From Litoreibacter arenae DSM 19593 (GTDB lineage: Bacteria; Pseudomonadota; Alphaproteobacteria; Rhodobacterales; Rhodobacteraceae), in assembly GCF_000442275.2 (NCBI RefSeq), contig NZ_KE557314.1, positions 186,001 to 250,000 of the forward strand: DNA of 64,000 nucleotides, read 5' to 3'. This document shows, piece by piece, positions 25,011 through 34,583 of the stretch. The position numbers and the translations under genes are program-made. Under the pieces are notes generated by a model. The model was not told the DNA's origin. It did not search any database and was given only the letters and a program-made list of their open reading frames with translations. Positions within the stretch are counted from its first letter, which is position 1, and each line of letters starts with the position of its first letter.

Positions 25011-25961
25011 ATGTATATTCCAACTTATCAGGACATGCTGGACGCCCACGAGCGGATCAAGCCACATATCAACCGAACTCCGGTTCTGACCTCGGCGTAT
25101 CTGAACGAGTTGACCGGCGCGCAGCTGTTCTTCAAATGCGAGAACTTCCAGACCCCGGGCGCCTTCAAGGTGCGCGGTGCCAGCAACGCCGTATTCGGGC
25201 TAGACGACGAGCAGGCCAAGAAGGGTGTGGCGACGCACTCTTCCGGCAACCACGCTTCCTGCCTCAGCTACGCGGCCAGCCGCCGTGGCATTCCCTGCAA
25301 CGTGGTCATGCCAAGAACCGCGCCGCAAGCCAAGAAGGACACGGTCCGCAGATATGGTGGTGTGATAACCGAATGCGATCCGTCCACTTCCTCCCGCGAA
25401 GAGACGTTCGCCAAAGTGCAGGCGGCAACCGGCGGTGACTTCGTCCACCCCTACAATGACCCGCGGGTCATTGCGGGCCAAGGCACCTGCGCGCGCGAAT
25501 TCATGGAGCAAACCGACGGGCTGGAAATTGTCGTCGCACCAATCGGCGGCGGCGGAATGATTTCGGGCACCTGTCTGACATTGTCCAATCAGGCCCCCGA
25601 GGTGCAGATCATCGCCGCCGAGCCCGAGCAGGCCGACGATGCCTATCGCAGCTTCAAAGCCGGCTACATCATCGCAGATGACGCGCCCAAGACCATCGCA
25701 GATGGTCTTTTGGTCCCGCTGAAGGACTTAACGTGGCATTTCGTATCAAACCACGTGACCGACATTCTGACCGCGAGCGAAGAAGAAATTATCGACGCGA
25801 TGAAGCTGACGTGGAAACATCTGCGCATCGTTATGGAAGCCAGCTGCGCTGTGCCGCTCGCTACCATCCTCAAAAACAAGGACCGGTTCGCGGGTAAGCG
25901 GGTCGGCGTCATCGTCACTGGCGGCAATGTCGATCTCGACCGCCTGCCTTGGATCAAGTGA
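25011..25961 (+). CDS. bhcB: BhcB, beta-hydroxyaspartate dehydratase
   Basis: The 316-residue enzyme is a fold-type II PLP protein of the serine racemase/threonine dehydratase group. The PLP lysine is in FQTPGAFKVRGASNA (residue 53), the substrate loop is SSGNHASCLSY, and the phosphate-binding loop is APIGGGGMISG. It dehydrates (2R,3S)-beta-hydroxyaspartate to iminosuccinate. The ATG at 25011 is chosen because the family start MYIPTYQDM begins there and AAGGA lies eight bases upstream. Gaps to bhcA and bhcC are 25 and 14 bp, consistent with one transcript. Confidence 0.92.
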   Translation: MYIPTYQDMLDAHERIKPHINRTPVLTSAYLNELTGAQLFFKCENFQTPGAFKVRGASNAVFGLDDEQAKKGVATHSSGNHASCLSYAASRRGIPCNVVMPRTAPQAKKDTVRRYGGVITECDPSTSSREETFAKVQAATGGDFVHPYNDPRVIAGQGTCAREFMEQTDGLEIVVAPIGGGGMISGTCLTLSNQAPEVQIIAAEPEQADDAYRSFKAGYIIADDAPKTIADGLLVPLKDLTWHFVSNHVTDILTASEEEIIDAMKLTWKHLRIVMEASCAVPLATILKNKDRFAGKRVGVIVTGGNVDLDRLPWIK

Positions 25962-25975
25962 AGGGAAATCACGCT

Positions 25976-27142
25976 ATGAACACGAACGTATCTCTCAAAG
26001 ACCTCGAAGTCGGCTTCGACGTTCCTGCCCTGCCCGGTATGGACGAGGCGGACATCCAGACACCATGCCTGATCCTTGATCTTGACGCGCTGGAGTACAA
26101 CATCAAGAAGATGGGTGATTACGCCAAGGCACACGGTATGCGCCACCGCGCCCACGGCAAGATGCACAAATCCGTTGATGTGCTGAAGCTGCAGATGGAG
26201 CTTGGCGGCGCCGTCGGCGTTTGCTGCCAGAAAGTGTCCGAGGCGGAAGTCTTTGCCCGCGCCGGTATCAAGGAAATCCTGGTCTCCAACCAAGTGCGCG
26301 ACCCTGCCAAGATCGACCGTTTGGCGCAGATGCCCAAGATCAGCGGCGGCGAAGTGATTGTCTGCGTAGATGATGTGGCCAACGTGGCGGATCTGTCGGC
26401 GGCCGCCAAGAAGCACGGCACAAATCTGGGTGTGTTCATCGAGATCGACTGCGGCGCAGGTCGTTGCGGCGTCACCACCACCGACGCCGTTGTGGAAATC
26501 GGCAAGGCCGTGCGCGACGCAGAAAACCTGACATTCCGCGGCATTCAAGCCTATCAGGGCGCGATGCAACATATGGACAGCTTTGAGGACCGACAAGCCA
26601 AGCTCGACGCAGCCATCGCCCAAGTGAAGGACGGCATCGAAGGTCTCAAAGCCGAAGGCATCGAATGCGATCTCGTCTCCGGCGGCGGCACCGGCTCTTA
26701 CTACTTCGAGAGCAATTCCGGCGTCTACAACGAGCTTCAGTGCGGCTCCTACGCGTTCATGGATGCCGACTATGGTCGCATTCTTGACAAGGACGGCAAC
26801 CGCATCGACGACGGTGAGTGGAAAAACGCGTTCTTCATTCTGACCTCGGTCATGAGTCATGCCAAGGCCGACAAGGCAATCGTAGACGCGGGCCTCAAGG
26901 CGCAGTCCGTCGATAGCGGTCTGCCCTTCATCTATGGCCGTGACGACGTGGAATACATCAAATGCTCGGACGAACACGGCGTCGTGGCCGACCCCAAAGG
27001 TGTGCTGAAGGTCAACGACAAGCTGAAACTGGTTCCGGGTCACTGCGATCCGACCGCAAACGTGCACGACTGGTATGTCGGCGTGCGCAACGGCAAAGTC
27101 GAAACCGTCTGGCCCGTCTCGGCCCGCGGCAAAGCATACTGA
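25976..27142 (+). CDS. bhcC: BhcC, beta-hydroxyaspartate aldolase
   Basis: The 388-residue enzyme is a fold-type III PLP protein related to D-threonine aldolase. The start TPCLILDLDALEYNI and the PLP lysine in RHRAHGKMHKS (residue 62) match the family, as do EIDCGAGRCGV and SGGGTGSYYF, and the metal site near PGHCDPTANVHDW. It joins glycine and glyoxylate to form (2R,3S)-beta-hydroxyaspartate, the carbon-carbon bond-forming step of the cycle. The ATG at 25976 follows GAAGGGA. It is followed by two strong stem-loops before bhcD. Confidence 0.93.
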   Translation: MNTNVSLKDLEVGFDVPALPGMDEADIQTPCLILDLDALEYNIKKMGDYAKAHGMRHRAHGKMHKSVDVLKLQMELGGAVGVCCQKVSEAEVFARAGIKEILVSNQVRDPAKIDRLAQMPKISGGEVIVCVDDVANVADLSAAAKKHGTNLGVFIEIDCGAGRCGVTTTDAVVEIGKAVRDAENLTFRGIQAYQGAMQHMDSFEDRQAKLDAAIAQVKDGIEGLKAEGIECDLVSGGGTGSYYFESNSGVYNELQCGSYAFMDADYGRILDKDGNRIDDGEWKNAFFILTSVMSHAKADKAIVDAGLKAQSVDSGLPFIYGRDDVEYIKCSDEHGVVADPKGVLKVNDKLKLVPGHCDPTANVHDWYVGVRNGKVETVWPVSARGKAY

Positions 27143-27150
27143 TAATAATT

Positions 27151-27172
27151 GCTTCGGCAGCTCTGCCGAAGC
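27151..27172 (+). other. First stem-loop between bhcC and bhcD
   Basis: Perfect 9-bp arms GCTTCGGCA and TGCCGAAGC surround a 4-base loop, starting eight bases after the bhcC stop. It is followed by GTAAGACT, not a T-run, so it looks like an RNA stability or processing element more than a terminator. Confidence 0.6.
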
Positions 27173-27180
27173 GTAAGACT

Positions 27181-27217
27181 CCCACATGCGGCCCCTTTTT
27201 GGGGAGCCGCATGTGGG
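27181..27217 (+). other. Second, longer stem-loop between bhcC and bhcD
   Basis: Perfect 12-bp arms CCCACATGCGGC and GCCGCATGTGGG enclose a further CCC/GGG pairing around a T-rich loop. It lies nine bases after the first stem-loop and 26 bp before the bhcD start. The two together could set the amount of bhcD message relative to bhcABC. Confidence 0.6.
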
Positions 27218-27243
27218 CGCACGAACTCAAAAGGAAAAAGCCC

Positions 27244-28212
27244 ATGTTGATCGTCCCAGAACGCGAAATTGCCGACTTGATGACCCGCGAAGCAGCTTTC
27301 GACGCCGTGGAAGGCGTGTTTGCCGCGATGGCATCGAAGGATGCCTATAACTTCCCCGTCATTCGCGAGGCGATCGGCCATGAAGACGCGCTTTATGGCT
27401 TCAAGGGTGGCTTCGACAAGGCGGGCATGGCGCTTGGCCTGAAGGCTGGCGGCTACTGGCCGCACAACCTTGAGAAACACGGTCACATCAACCACCAATC
27501 TACGGTTTTCCTCTTCGACCCTGACACCGGCATGGTCAAAGCAATGGTGGGCGGCAACCTGCTGACCGCCCTGCGCACCGCCGCCGCGTCGTCGGTGTCG
27601 ATCAAACATCTGGCTCGCAAGGACTCCAAGGTCATCGGCATGATCGGTGCAGGCCACCAAGCCACGTTCCAACTGCGCGCCGCCCTTGAGCAGCGGCCCT
27701 TCGAGAAAGTCATCGGCTGGAACTTCCACCCCGAGATGCTGCCAAACATTGAGAAAGTCGCCACCGAAGCAGGCCTGCCGTTCGAGGCGGTCGAGCTAGA
27801 CCAGTTGGGCCACGACGCCGATGTAATTATCTCGATCACTTCGGCTTTCGAGCCATCTCTGATGTCCGATCATGTCTCGGCTGGCACACATATCGCCTGC
27901 ATGGGCACCGACACCAAAGGCAAGCAAGAGGTCGAAACCGCCCTGCTGGGCCGTGCCACCGTGTTCACTGACGAGGTCGCCCAGTCCATCACAATCGGCG
28001 AGGCGCAGCACGCGATCTTCAACCACGTGATCCGCCCTGACAACATCGTGGAACTGGGTGCCGTTATCAACGGAACAAATCCGGGCCGCACGTCGGATGA
28101 TGAAATCACCTTGTTCGACGGCACAGGCGTCGGCCTGCAAGATCTGGCTGTTGCGGCAAGCGTGGTAGACCTTGCCGTCAAAAAAGGCGTCGCAATCGAG
28201 GTCGATTTCTGA
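27244..28212 (+). CDS. bhcD: BhcD, iminosuccinate reductase
   Basis: The 322-residue protein is of the ornithine cyclodeaminase/mu-crystallin family. The nucleotide-binding motif is GMIGAGHQATFQ (about 133-144), with KAGGYWPHN upstream for substrate and TDEVAQSITIGEAQHA late. In the cycle it reduces iminosuccinate with NADH to L-aspartate, which BhcA then uses to regenerate glycine. The ATG at 27244 follows AAAGGA. The preceding gap of about 100 bp holds two hairpins; the following malic enzyme gene starts 100 bp downstream. Confidence 0.92.
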   Translation: MLIVPEREIADLMTREAAFDAVEGVFAAMASKDAYNFPVIREAIGHEDALYGFKGGFDKAGMALGLKAGGYWPHNLEKHGHINHQSTVFLFDPDTGMVKAMVGGNLLTALRTAAASSVSIKHLARKDSKVIGMIGAGHQATFQLRAALEQRPFEKVIGWNFHPEMLPNIEKVATEAGLPFEAVELDQLGHDADVIISITSAFEPSLMSDHVSAGTHIACMGTDTKGKQEVETALLGRATVFTDEVAQSITIGEAQHAIFNHVIRPDNIVELGAVINGTNPGRTSDDEITLFDGTGVGLQDLAVAASVVDLAVKKGVAIEVDF

Positions 28213-28312
28213 TGAACGGCGGTTTTGCCTCAAGGGGCTAAGCGTGATCTGAGCTTGGCCACAAAAAAGGACGCCGGATGTCGGCACGATCAGGAATATT
28301 GGGAGAGGTCTC

Positions 28313-30592
28313 ATGGCACTCGATAAGACAAACTCGACATCTGAGCGTCAGGCGGCGCTGGACTACCACCAGTTCCCGCGCCCCGGTAAGCTGGAAATCC
28401 GCCCGACCAAGCCCATGGCCACGGGTCGCGATCTGGCCCGCGCGTATTCGCCCGGCGTTGCGGAAGCTTGCACCGAAATCGCGGCAAACCCGCTTGATGC
28501 CGTGCGCTATACCGCCAAGGGCAATCTGGTTGCCGTCATCTCCAACGGTACCGCCGTGCTGGGCCTTGGCAATATTGGCGCGCAGGCCTCCAAGCCGGTC
28601 ATGGAAGGCAAGGCGGTTCTTTTCAAGAAGTTCGCCGGTCTGGACTGCTTTGACATCGAAGTGAACGAGGCGGACCCCGAAGCGCTTGCCGATCTGGTCT
28701 GCAAGCTGGAGCCGACCTTCGGCGCGGTTAACCTTGAAGACATCAAAGCCCCCGACTGCTTCATCGTGGAACGCATCTGCCGCGAGCGGATGAACATCCC
28801 CGTCTTCCACGACGACCAGCACGGCACCGCCATCGTGGTCGCCGCCGCCGCGACCAACGCGTTGCGTCTGGCCGAGAAAAAGCCCGAAGATATCCGCGTC
28901 GTCGGCCTTGGTGCCGGTGCCGCCGGCATCGCCTGCCACACCATGCTGCGCAAGATGGGCGTGCCTGCCAAGTCGATCACCCTATTTGACAAGGATGGCG
29001 TGCTGCACGAGGGCCGGACTGACCTGTGCCCTGAGCAGATGGAGTTTGCCTCCGCCGGCGCCAAAACCACGCTTGAAGAAGCGCTGACCGGTGCCGACCT
29101 GTTCCTTGGTTTGTCCGGCCCCGGCCTTCTGAAGCCCGAACTGGTCAAAAAAATGGCCCCGAACCCAATCATCTTCGCCTTGGCCAATCCCACACCGGAA
29201 ATCATGCCGGACCTCGCCCGCGAAGCATCGCCAGGCGCAATGATTGCCACGGGCCGTTCCGACTTCCCCAATCAGGTCAACAACGTCTTGTGTTTCCCGT
29301 TCATCTTCCGTGGTGCGCTTGATGTGGCTGCCAGCGATATCAACGACGATATGAAGCTTGCTTGCGTGGAGTCCATCGCCTCACTCGCACGCGCCACGAC
29401 CTCGGCCGAAGTGGGTCAGGCCTATCAGGGCGAAAAGCTGACCTTCGGGCCGGAATATCTGATCCCGAAACCGTTTGATCCTCGTCTGCTGCCAACCATC
29501 GCCATCGCCGTCGCCAAGGCCGCGATTGCCTCCGGTGTCGCGCGCAAAGAGATTGATCTGGACGCCTATCGCAGCACGCTGGAAGCTCAGGTTTTCCGCT
29601 CGTCCCTGATTATGCGTCAGGTCTTCGAGGCGGCCCGCCAGTCCCAACGCAAAATTGTGTTCGCAGAAGGCGAAGACGACCGCGTGATCCGTGCAGCACA
29701 GGCCATGATCGAAGATACCGTCGATACGCCGATCCTGATCGGCCGCCCTGACATCATCGAGTCCCGCATCGAACGCGCCGGTCTGAAAATCAAGCCGGGC
29801 CGCGACTTCGAGATCGTGAACCCCGAAAGCGACACCCGCTACCGCGACTACTGGCAGAGCTATCACGAGCAGATGGAGCGCCGCGGCGTCACCCCCGATC
29901 TGGCCAAAGCGGTGCTGCGCACGAACACCACCGCGATCGCGGCGGTCATGGTTGCGCGTGGTGACGCCGATAGCATGATCTGCGGCACCTTCGGGCAGTA
30001 TCAGTGGCATCTCAACTATATCGAACAGATGCTTGCCAACAAGGAACTGACCCCGGTTGCCGCTCTCTCGCTGATGATCCTCGACAGCGGGCCGCTGTTT
30101 GTGGCCGACACTCATATCAACACCGAGCAAACCCCCGAAACGCTGGCTGCCACGGTCATCGCCGCCGCCCGCCACGTCCGCCGCTTCGGCAACGAGCCGA
30201 AGATCGCACTGTGTTCCGGCTCGCAGTTTGGCAACCGCGACTGTGCATCTGGCCGTGTCATGCGGGCCGGTCTGGATATTCTGGACGCGAAGAACCTGAA
30301 TTTTGCCTACGAGGGCGAAATGCATACGGACGCAGCTTTGGACTCTGAACTGCGCGAACGCCTGTTCCCCGGCAACCGTCTGGACGGGAAAGCAAACGTG
30401 CTGATCTACGCCAACACCGACGCCGCAGGCGTCGCCCGCAACCTGCTGAAATGTGAGGCAGGCGGACTGGAAGTTGGCCCTATTCTGATGGGGATGGGCA
30501 ACAGGGCCCATATCGTCACACCCGGCGTCACCGTGCGCGGGCTGCTAAATATTGCAGCGCTCGCAGGTTCTGACGTCTCCAGCTACGGCTGA
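28313..30592 (+). CDS. maeB: NADP-dependent malic enzyme with phosphotransacetylase-like C-terminal domain
   Basis: The 759-residue protein has the malic enzyme part at about 1-430 ([36 protein letters not shown] for [16 protein letters not shown]) and a phosphotransacetylase-like domain after it ([32 protein letters not shown] in part, [14 protein letters not shown]). In this class the C-terminal domain normally regulates by binding acetyl-CoA and does not catalyse. It makes pyruvate from malate and so links BHA-cycle oxaloacetate, via malate, to the PDH operon further on. GGGAGAGG precedes the start. It continues the bhc strand and may be on the same transcript. Confidence 0.93.
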   Translation: MALDKTNSTSERQAALDYHQFPRPGKLEIRPTKPMATGRDLARAYSPGVAEACTEIAANPLDAVRYTAKGNLVAVISNGTAVLGLGNIGAQASKPVMEGKAVLFKKFAGLDCFDIEVNEADPEALADLVCKLEPTFGAVNLEDIKAPDCFIVERICRERMNIPVFHDDQHGTAIVVAAAATNALRLAEKKPEDIRVVGLGAGAAGIACHTMLRKMGVPAKSITLFDKDGVLHEGRTDLCPEQMEFASAGAKTTLEEALTGADLFLGLSGPGLLKPELVKKMAPNPIIFALANPTPEIMPDLAREASPGAMIATGRSDFPNQVNNVLCFPFIFRGALDVAASDINDDMKLACVESIASLARATTSAEVGQAYQGEKLTFGPEYLIPKPFDPRLLPTIAIAVAKAAIASGVARKEIDLDAYRSTLEAQVFRSSLIMRQVFEAARQSQRKIVFAEGEDDRVIRAAQAMIEDTVDTPILIGRPDIIESRIERAGLKIKPGRDFEIVNPESDTRYRDYWQSYHEQMERRGVTPDLAKAVLRTNTTAIAAVMVARGDADSMICGTFGQYQWHLNYIEQMLANKELTPVAALSLMILDSGPLFVADTHINTEQTPETLAATVIAAARHVRRFGNEPKIALCSGSQFGNRDCASGRVMRAGLDILDAKNLNFAYEGEMHTDAALDSELRERLFPGNRLDGKANVLIYANTDAAGVARNLLKCEAGGLEVGPILMGMGNRAHIVTPGVTVRGLLNIAALAGSDVSSYG

Positions 30593-30667
30593 AAACAACC
30601 GGTCGGTGGACCCGGCCCTCCGTAATCACGCCCCAGAGCGACATCTGGACTTAAGGAGGGGATACCC

Positions 30668-32170
30668 ATGTCTATGACTGCCACGGCCAGTCCGGCGGTT
30701 GATGCCGTCAACGAGAAGTTGCCACCCGGGCGGCTTTTCACCCTCGGACTACAACACGTTCTTGTCATGTATGCCGGGGCCATCGCGGTCCCGCTAATTG
30801 TTGGCCGGGTTTTGAAACTCAACCCCGAGCAGGTCGCGTTTCTGATTTCCGCCGACCTGTTTGTTTGCGGTGTCGTTACAATTATCCAGTCGATGGGTGC
30901 GTCCAAGTGGTTCGGCATCAAGCTGCCCGTCATGATGGGCGTGACCTTCGCCTCTGTTGGCCCGATGGTTTCGATCGCGGCCTCCAATCCGGGCCTTGAG
31001 GGCGCACGGATGATTTTCGGAGCCATTATCGGCGCTGGTCTCATCGCAATGCTCATCGCACCGCTGATCAGCCGTATGTTGCGGTTCTTCCCACCCGTTG
31101 TGACAGGCACGATCATCTTGGTGATCGGTGTCACGCTGATGCGTGTGGGCATCAATTGGATCTTCGGTCTGCCCGGCGGTCCGACATCGCCAACCATCGT
31201 TGACCCTGCCCACGCCGCATGGCTCGATCAGGTGAAAGAACTGGGCGCAGGCGTTGTTCCTGAGATGCCCGCCGGGCTGAAGGTTGCAGCGACGTTGGAC
31301 AACATCAGGTATGCAACCCCGCAGAACATGCTGATCTCCGCTATTGTGCTAACCACAATCATTTTGGTGATGAAATTCACCACCGGCTTCCTTGCCAATA
31401 TCTCGGTGCTGATTGGCATCGTCGTGGGAGCGTTGGCTGCGAGCGCCATGGGTATCATGCATTTCGACAAGGTCGGTCACGCTGGCTGGTTCGAGCTGAT
31501 TACACCGCTGCGTTGGGGTGTGCCGATCTTTGATCCGATCATGATCCTGACCATGACACTTGTCATGATCGTCGTGATGATCGAATCCACCGGCATGTTC
31601 CTTGCCTTGGGTGAGATGTGCGAAAAGAAGATCGAGCGCCCCTCCCTGTCCGCAGGTCTGCGTACCGACGGTTTGGGCACCGTGATCGGCGGCCTGTTCA
31701 ACACCTTCCCCTACACCTCGTTCAGCCAGAACGTGGGTCTGGTCGGTGTAACGGGCATCCGCTCCCGCTATGTCTGCGTCGCGGGCGGCGCGATCATGAT
31801 TGTGCTGGGTCTTGTGCCAAAAATGGGCGCACTGGTTGAATCGCTGCCTGTTGCCGTTTTAGGCGGCGCCGGTCTGGTGATGTTCGGCATGGTTGCTGCA
31901 ACCGGCGTGCGTATCCTTGGCGCGGTGGACTTCAAGAACAACCGCTTCAATGGCCTGATCGTGGCGATTTCGCTCGGCATGGGCATGATCCCCTTGATCG
32001 CCCCGGACTTCAGCATGTGGCTGCCTCACTCGATCGAGCCACTGATCGACTCCGGTATCCTGCTGGCGGCGATTGCGTCGGTCGGCCTGAACATTGTGTT
32101 CAACGGTGCGAAGGACATTTCCGAAGATGAATTGCGCGAAGCGGCGCTTCAATCGGATGGCGGTCACTAA
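30668..32170 (+). CDS. NCS2-family xanthine/urate permease
   Basis: The 500-residue protein has about 14 hydrophobic segments and the NCS2 marks: QHVLVMYAGAIAVPLIVG at the start, the IESTGMFLALGEM region of TM8, and the NTFPYTSFSQNVGLVGVTG motif (key part SFSQNVGLVGVT) of TM10, followed by GAGLVMFGMVAATGVRI. These point to xanthine and/or uric acid uptake, but the substrate cannot be fixed from sequence. AAGGAGGGG precedes the start. Downstream is the AmiS/UreI gene, so uptake of purine and movement of urea could be co-expressed. A paralogue lies at 38713-40155. Confidence 0.85.
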   Translation: MSMTATASPAVDAVNEKLPPGRLFTLGLQHVLVMYAGAIAVPLIVGRVLKLNPEQVAFLISADLFVCGVVTIIQSMGASKWFGIKLPVMMGVTFASVGPMVSIAASNPGLEGARMIFGAIIGAGLIAMLIAPLISRMLRFFPPVVTGTIILVIGVTLMRVGINWIFGLPGGPTSPTIVDPAHAAWLDQVKELGAGVVPEMPAGLKVAATLDNIRYATPQNMLISAIVLTTIILVMKFTTGFLANISVLIGIVVGALAASAMGIMHFDKVGHAGWFELITPLRWGVPIFDPIMILTMTLVMIVVMIESTGMFLALGEMCEKKIERPSLSAGLRTDGLGTVIGGLFNTFPYTSFSQNVGLVGVTGIRSRYVCVAGGAIMIVLGLVPKMGALVESLPVAVLGGAGLVMFGMVAATGVRILGAVDFKNNRFNGLIVAISLGMGMIPLIAPDFSMWLPHSIEPLIDSGILLAAIASVGLNIVFNGAKDISEDELREAALQSDGGH

Positions 32171-32197
32171 CCGCGACCTTCGGCACAGGAAGATTGG

Positions 32198-32221
32198 GAG
32201 AGGGGCCAGACGGCCCCTCTC
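32198..32221 (+). other. Stem-loop between the NCS2 permease and the AmiS/UreI gene
   Basis: Perfect 10-bp arms GAGAGGGGCC and GGCCCCTCTC enclose a 4-base loop. It lies 28 bp after the permease stop and 44 bp before the next start, with no T-run after it. It is probably an intercistronic stability or attenuation element. Confidence 0.5.
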
Positions 32222-32265
32222 ATTCGTTCAACGGGTGCCAAAGCGCCCTACCGACAGGACTTATA

Positions 32266-32778
32266 ATGCTACTCGGCTTATCCCTACTCTACGTCGGAGC
32301 AGTTCTCATCCTCAACGGCCTCTGGCTTACAGGCCGGATCGAGGACCGTGAAATCGTCATCATCAATCTGGTAGTCACGCTGATCTTGTTTCTCGTGGCT
32401 GTTCACACAGCGCTTTTTGCCGACACGATCATCGGCGTCAGAGCTGCCGCCCTGACTTTGTTATTCGCAACCACCTACCTATGGGTCGCGTATAACAGGC
32501 TGCGAAACTGTGACGGACGTGGCCTTGGCTGGTTCAGCCTGTTCGTCTCCATCACCGTCCTGCCCGTCGCGGCCTTGGGTTTCATAGAAGCCGACAGCGT
32601 CATGTCGGTTTGGATGGCCTTTTCTTGGGCGGCGTGGGCGGCGTTGTGGTTCGTCTACTTTCTGCTTCTCAGTCTGGCGAAGCCGATCCAGAAGCTGGCC
32701 GCATACTTCACACTGTTCTGCGGGATTTTCACGGCATGGCTTCCCGCCATGGTGCTGCTGTTCGACATTGCAAACTAA
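32266..32778 (+). CDS. AmiS/UreI-family urea/short-amide channel
   Basis: The 170-residue protein has six hydrophobic helices and the AmiS/UreI pattern (LLYVGAVLILNGLWLTGRIE at the start, ATTYLWVAYNRL in the middle, FSWAAWAALWFVYFLLLSL in part). Family members form channels for urea or short-chain amides. Here it follows a purine permease and lies near ureidoglycolate lyase, which makes urea, so urea efflux or recapture is the likely job. The ATG at 32266 is chosen because the first helix begins there. It is followed by a strong two-way terminator. Confidence 0.8.
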   Translation: MLLGLSLLYVGAVLILNGLWLTGRIEDREIVIINLVVTLILFLVAVHTALFADTIIGVRAAALTLLFATTYLWVAYNRLRNCDGRGLGWFSLFVSITVLPVAALGFIEADSVMSVWMAFSWAAWAALWFVYFLLLSLAKPIQKLAAYFTLFCGIFTAWLPAMVLLFDIAN

Positions 32779-32806
32779 AAAAGCGCGCTCTTTGGAGCGC
32801 GCTTTT
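32779..32806. terminator. Bidirectional terminator between the AmiS/UreI gene and lpdA
   Basis: Perfect 12-bp arms AAAAGCGCGCTC and GAGCGCGCTTTT enclose a TTTG loop; A-rich and T-rich flanks make it work on both strands. It sits in the 50-bp gap between the converging genes and starts immediately after the upstream stop codon. Confidence 0.85.
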
Positions 32807-32828
32807 CTCTGTTTAATTTGCTTGAGAC

Positions 32829-34571
32829 CTAGTGCCGCTTCTTCGGCGGCATCAGGTCGGTGATCGTCCCTTCGAACATTTCTGCCGCGAAGTTGACCGT
32901 TTCCGACAAGGTCGGGTGCGGGTGGATGGTGTGGCCCAGATCGGTCGCATCGCAACCCATCTCGATGGCCAGCGCCACCTCCGCGATCAGATCACCTGCA
33001 TTCGTCCCCACGATAGCCGCCCCGACAGCACGGTCGTCGGTAGGATCAAACAGCACCTTGGTCATCCCCTCGGAGCGCGCATTGGAGAGCGCCCGACCGG
33101 ACGCCGCCCATGGGAACACGCCCTTGCCGATTTTCAGACCCTTGGCCTTGGCCTCGGTTTCCGTAATGCCGACCCACGCGACCTCGGGGTCGGTATAGGC
33201 CACTGACGGGATCACCAAAGCATCGAACGCGCGATTATGACCGGCACAGACTTCCGCCGCGACCTTGCCTTCATGCACCGCCTTGTGCGCCAGCATCGGT
33301 TGGCCCACCACATCGCCGATGGCGAATATATGCGGCACGCCGGTGCGTTGCTGGTTGTCGACGGCGATGAAGCCGCGCTCGTCGACGGCCACACCTGCGG
33401 CCTCGGCGTTGATCAGCTTGCCGTTGGGGCGACGCCCGACCGAAACGAGGACCTTGTCGAACGTGTCGGTCGTGACCTCGCCCTTGTCGTCCTCAAAGGT
33501 TACTTTCAGGCCCTTCTTCTGGGCCTCCATCGCGGTGACCTTGGTTTTCAGCATGATCTTTTCATACCGCTTGGCGATCCGCGTTTGCAGCGGCTTGACC
33601 ATGTCCTTGTCGGCGCCGGGCATCAGCTGGTCCATGAACTCGACGACAGTGATTTTCGACCCGAGCGCGTCATAGACGCAGGCCATTTCCAGACCGATGA
33701 TACCGCCGCCAAGGATCAGCATGCGCTTCGGCACATCCGCAAGTTCCAGCGCGCCGGTGCTGTCCAGCACGCGAGGGTCGTCATGCGGGATGAACGGCAG
33801 CTCCACAGGCTCGGAGCCTGCGGCGATGATGCATTGATCAAAGCTGACCGTCTTGGTGCCGTCGTCGCCGGTGACCTCGATCATGTTGGGACCGGTAAAG
33901 CGCCCCATGCCGCGCACGGTGGTCACCTTGCGGGCCTTGGCCAGACCGTCGAGACCGCCAGTCAACTGCCCCACGACCGAGTCCTTCCAGCCGCGCAGGG
34001 CGTCCAGATCAATCTTCGGCTTGGCGAAGGTGATGCCATGGGCCGACATCTCGTCCGCCTCGGTCAGAACCTTTGCCACATGCAGCAACGCCTTGGACGG
34101 GATACAGCCGACGTTCAGGCAGACACCGCCAAGGGTCGGGTTCTTCTCGATCAGCACGACATTCTTGCCTAAGTCCGCCGCGCGGAACGCCGCTGTATAG
34201 CCGCCGGGGCCGGAGCCCAGAACGACGACTTCGGCGTGGATATCGCCCGGACCGGTGGCCGTGCCTGTGGGCGCGGTTGCGGTCGGGGCAGCAGGAGCCG
34301 CCGCAGGTGCCGGAGCCGCTTCGGCAGGCGCATCCGCCGCTTCCGCGCCTTCCAGCACCAGAATGACAGCGCCCATCGAGACCTTATCGCCCTCGGACAG
34401 CTTGATCTCCTTCACCACGCCCGCGGCGGGGCTGGGGACTTCCAGCGTGGCCTTATCGCTTTCCAACTCGATCAGCGGGTCTTCCTCGGCGACCGTATCA
34501 CCGACGGAAACCAGAATGCTGATGACGGGCACGTCGGTGAAATCACCGATATCGGGAACTTTGACTTCCAT
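32829..34571 (-). CDS. lpdA: Dihydrolipoamide dehydrogenase (E3) with N-terminal lipoyl domain
   Basis: The 580-residue protein has a lipoyl domain (residues 1-75; lipoyl lysine in ELESDKATLE at residue 40), an Ala/Pro linker (about 78-110), and the E3 body: FAD motif VVVLGSGPGGYTAAFRA, redox-active disulfide GGVCLNVGCIPSK, NAD motif ILGGGIIGLEMA, and the C-terminal active-site His/Glu in TIHPHPTLSE. It reoxidises the dihydrolipoyl group of E2. The fused lipoyl domain is usual for the PDH-specific E3 of many proteobacteria. It is the last gene of aceE-aceF-lpdA and lies 12 bp after aceF. Confidence 0.95.
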   Translation of the reverse strand: MEVKVPDIGDFTDVPVISILVSVGDTVAEEDPLIELESDKATLEVPSPAAGVVKEIKLSEGDKVSMGAVILVLEGAEAADAPAEAAPAPAAAPAAPTATAPTGTATGPGDIHAEVVVLGSGPGGYTAAFRAADLGKNVVLIEKNPTLGGVCLNVGCIPSKALLHVAKVLTEADEMSAHGITFAKPKIDLDALRGWKDSVVGQLTGGLDGLAKARKVTTVRGMGRFTGPNMIEVTGDDGTKTVSFDQCIIAAGSEPVELPFIPHDDPRVLDSTGALELADVPKRMLILGGGIIGLEMACVYDALGSKITVVEFMDQLMPGADKDMVKPLQTRIAKRYEKIMLKTKVTAMEAQKKGLKVTFEDDKGEVTTDTFDKVLVSVGRRPNGKLINAEAAGVAVDERGFIAVDNQQRTGVPHIFAIGDVVGQPMLAHKAVHEGKVAAEVCAGHNRAFDALVIPSVAYTDPEVAWVGITETEAKAKGLKIGKGVFPWAASGRALSNARSEGMTKVLFDPTDDRAVGAAIVGTNAGDLIAEVALAIEMGCDATDLGHTIHPHPTLSETVNFAAEMFEGTITDLMPPKKRH

Positions 34572-34583
34572 CTGAACGCCCCC

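Noticed and set aside
25664-27187. A 507-codon open frame on the minus strand over bhcB/bhcC
   Set aside because: It is antisense to two clear PLP enzymes. Long open antisense frames are common in GC-rich coding DNA, and its translation has no recognisable domain or ribosome-binding site.
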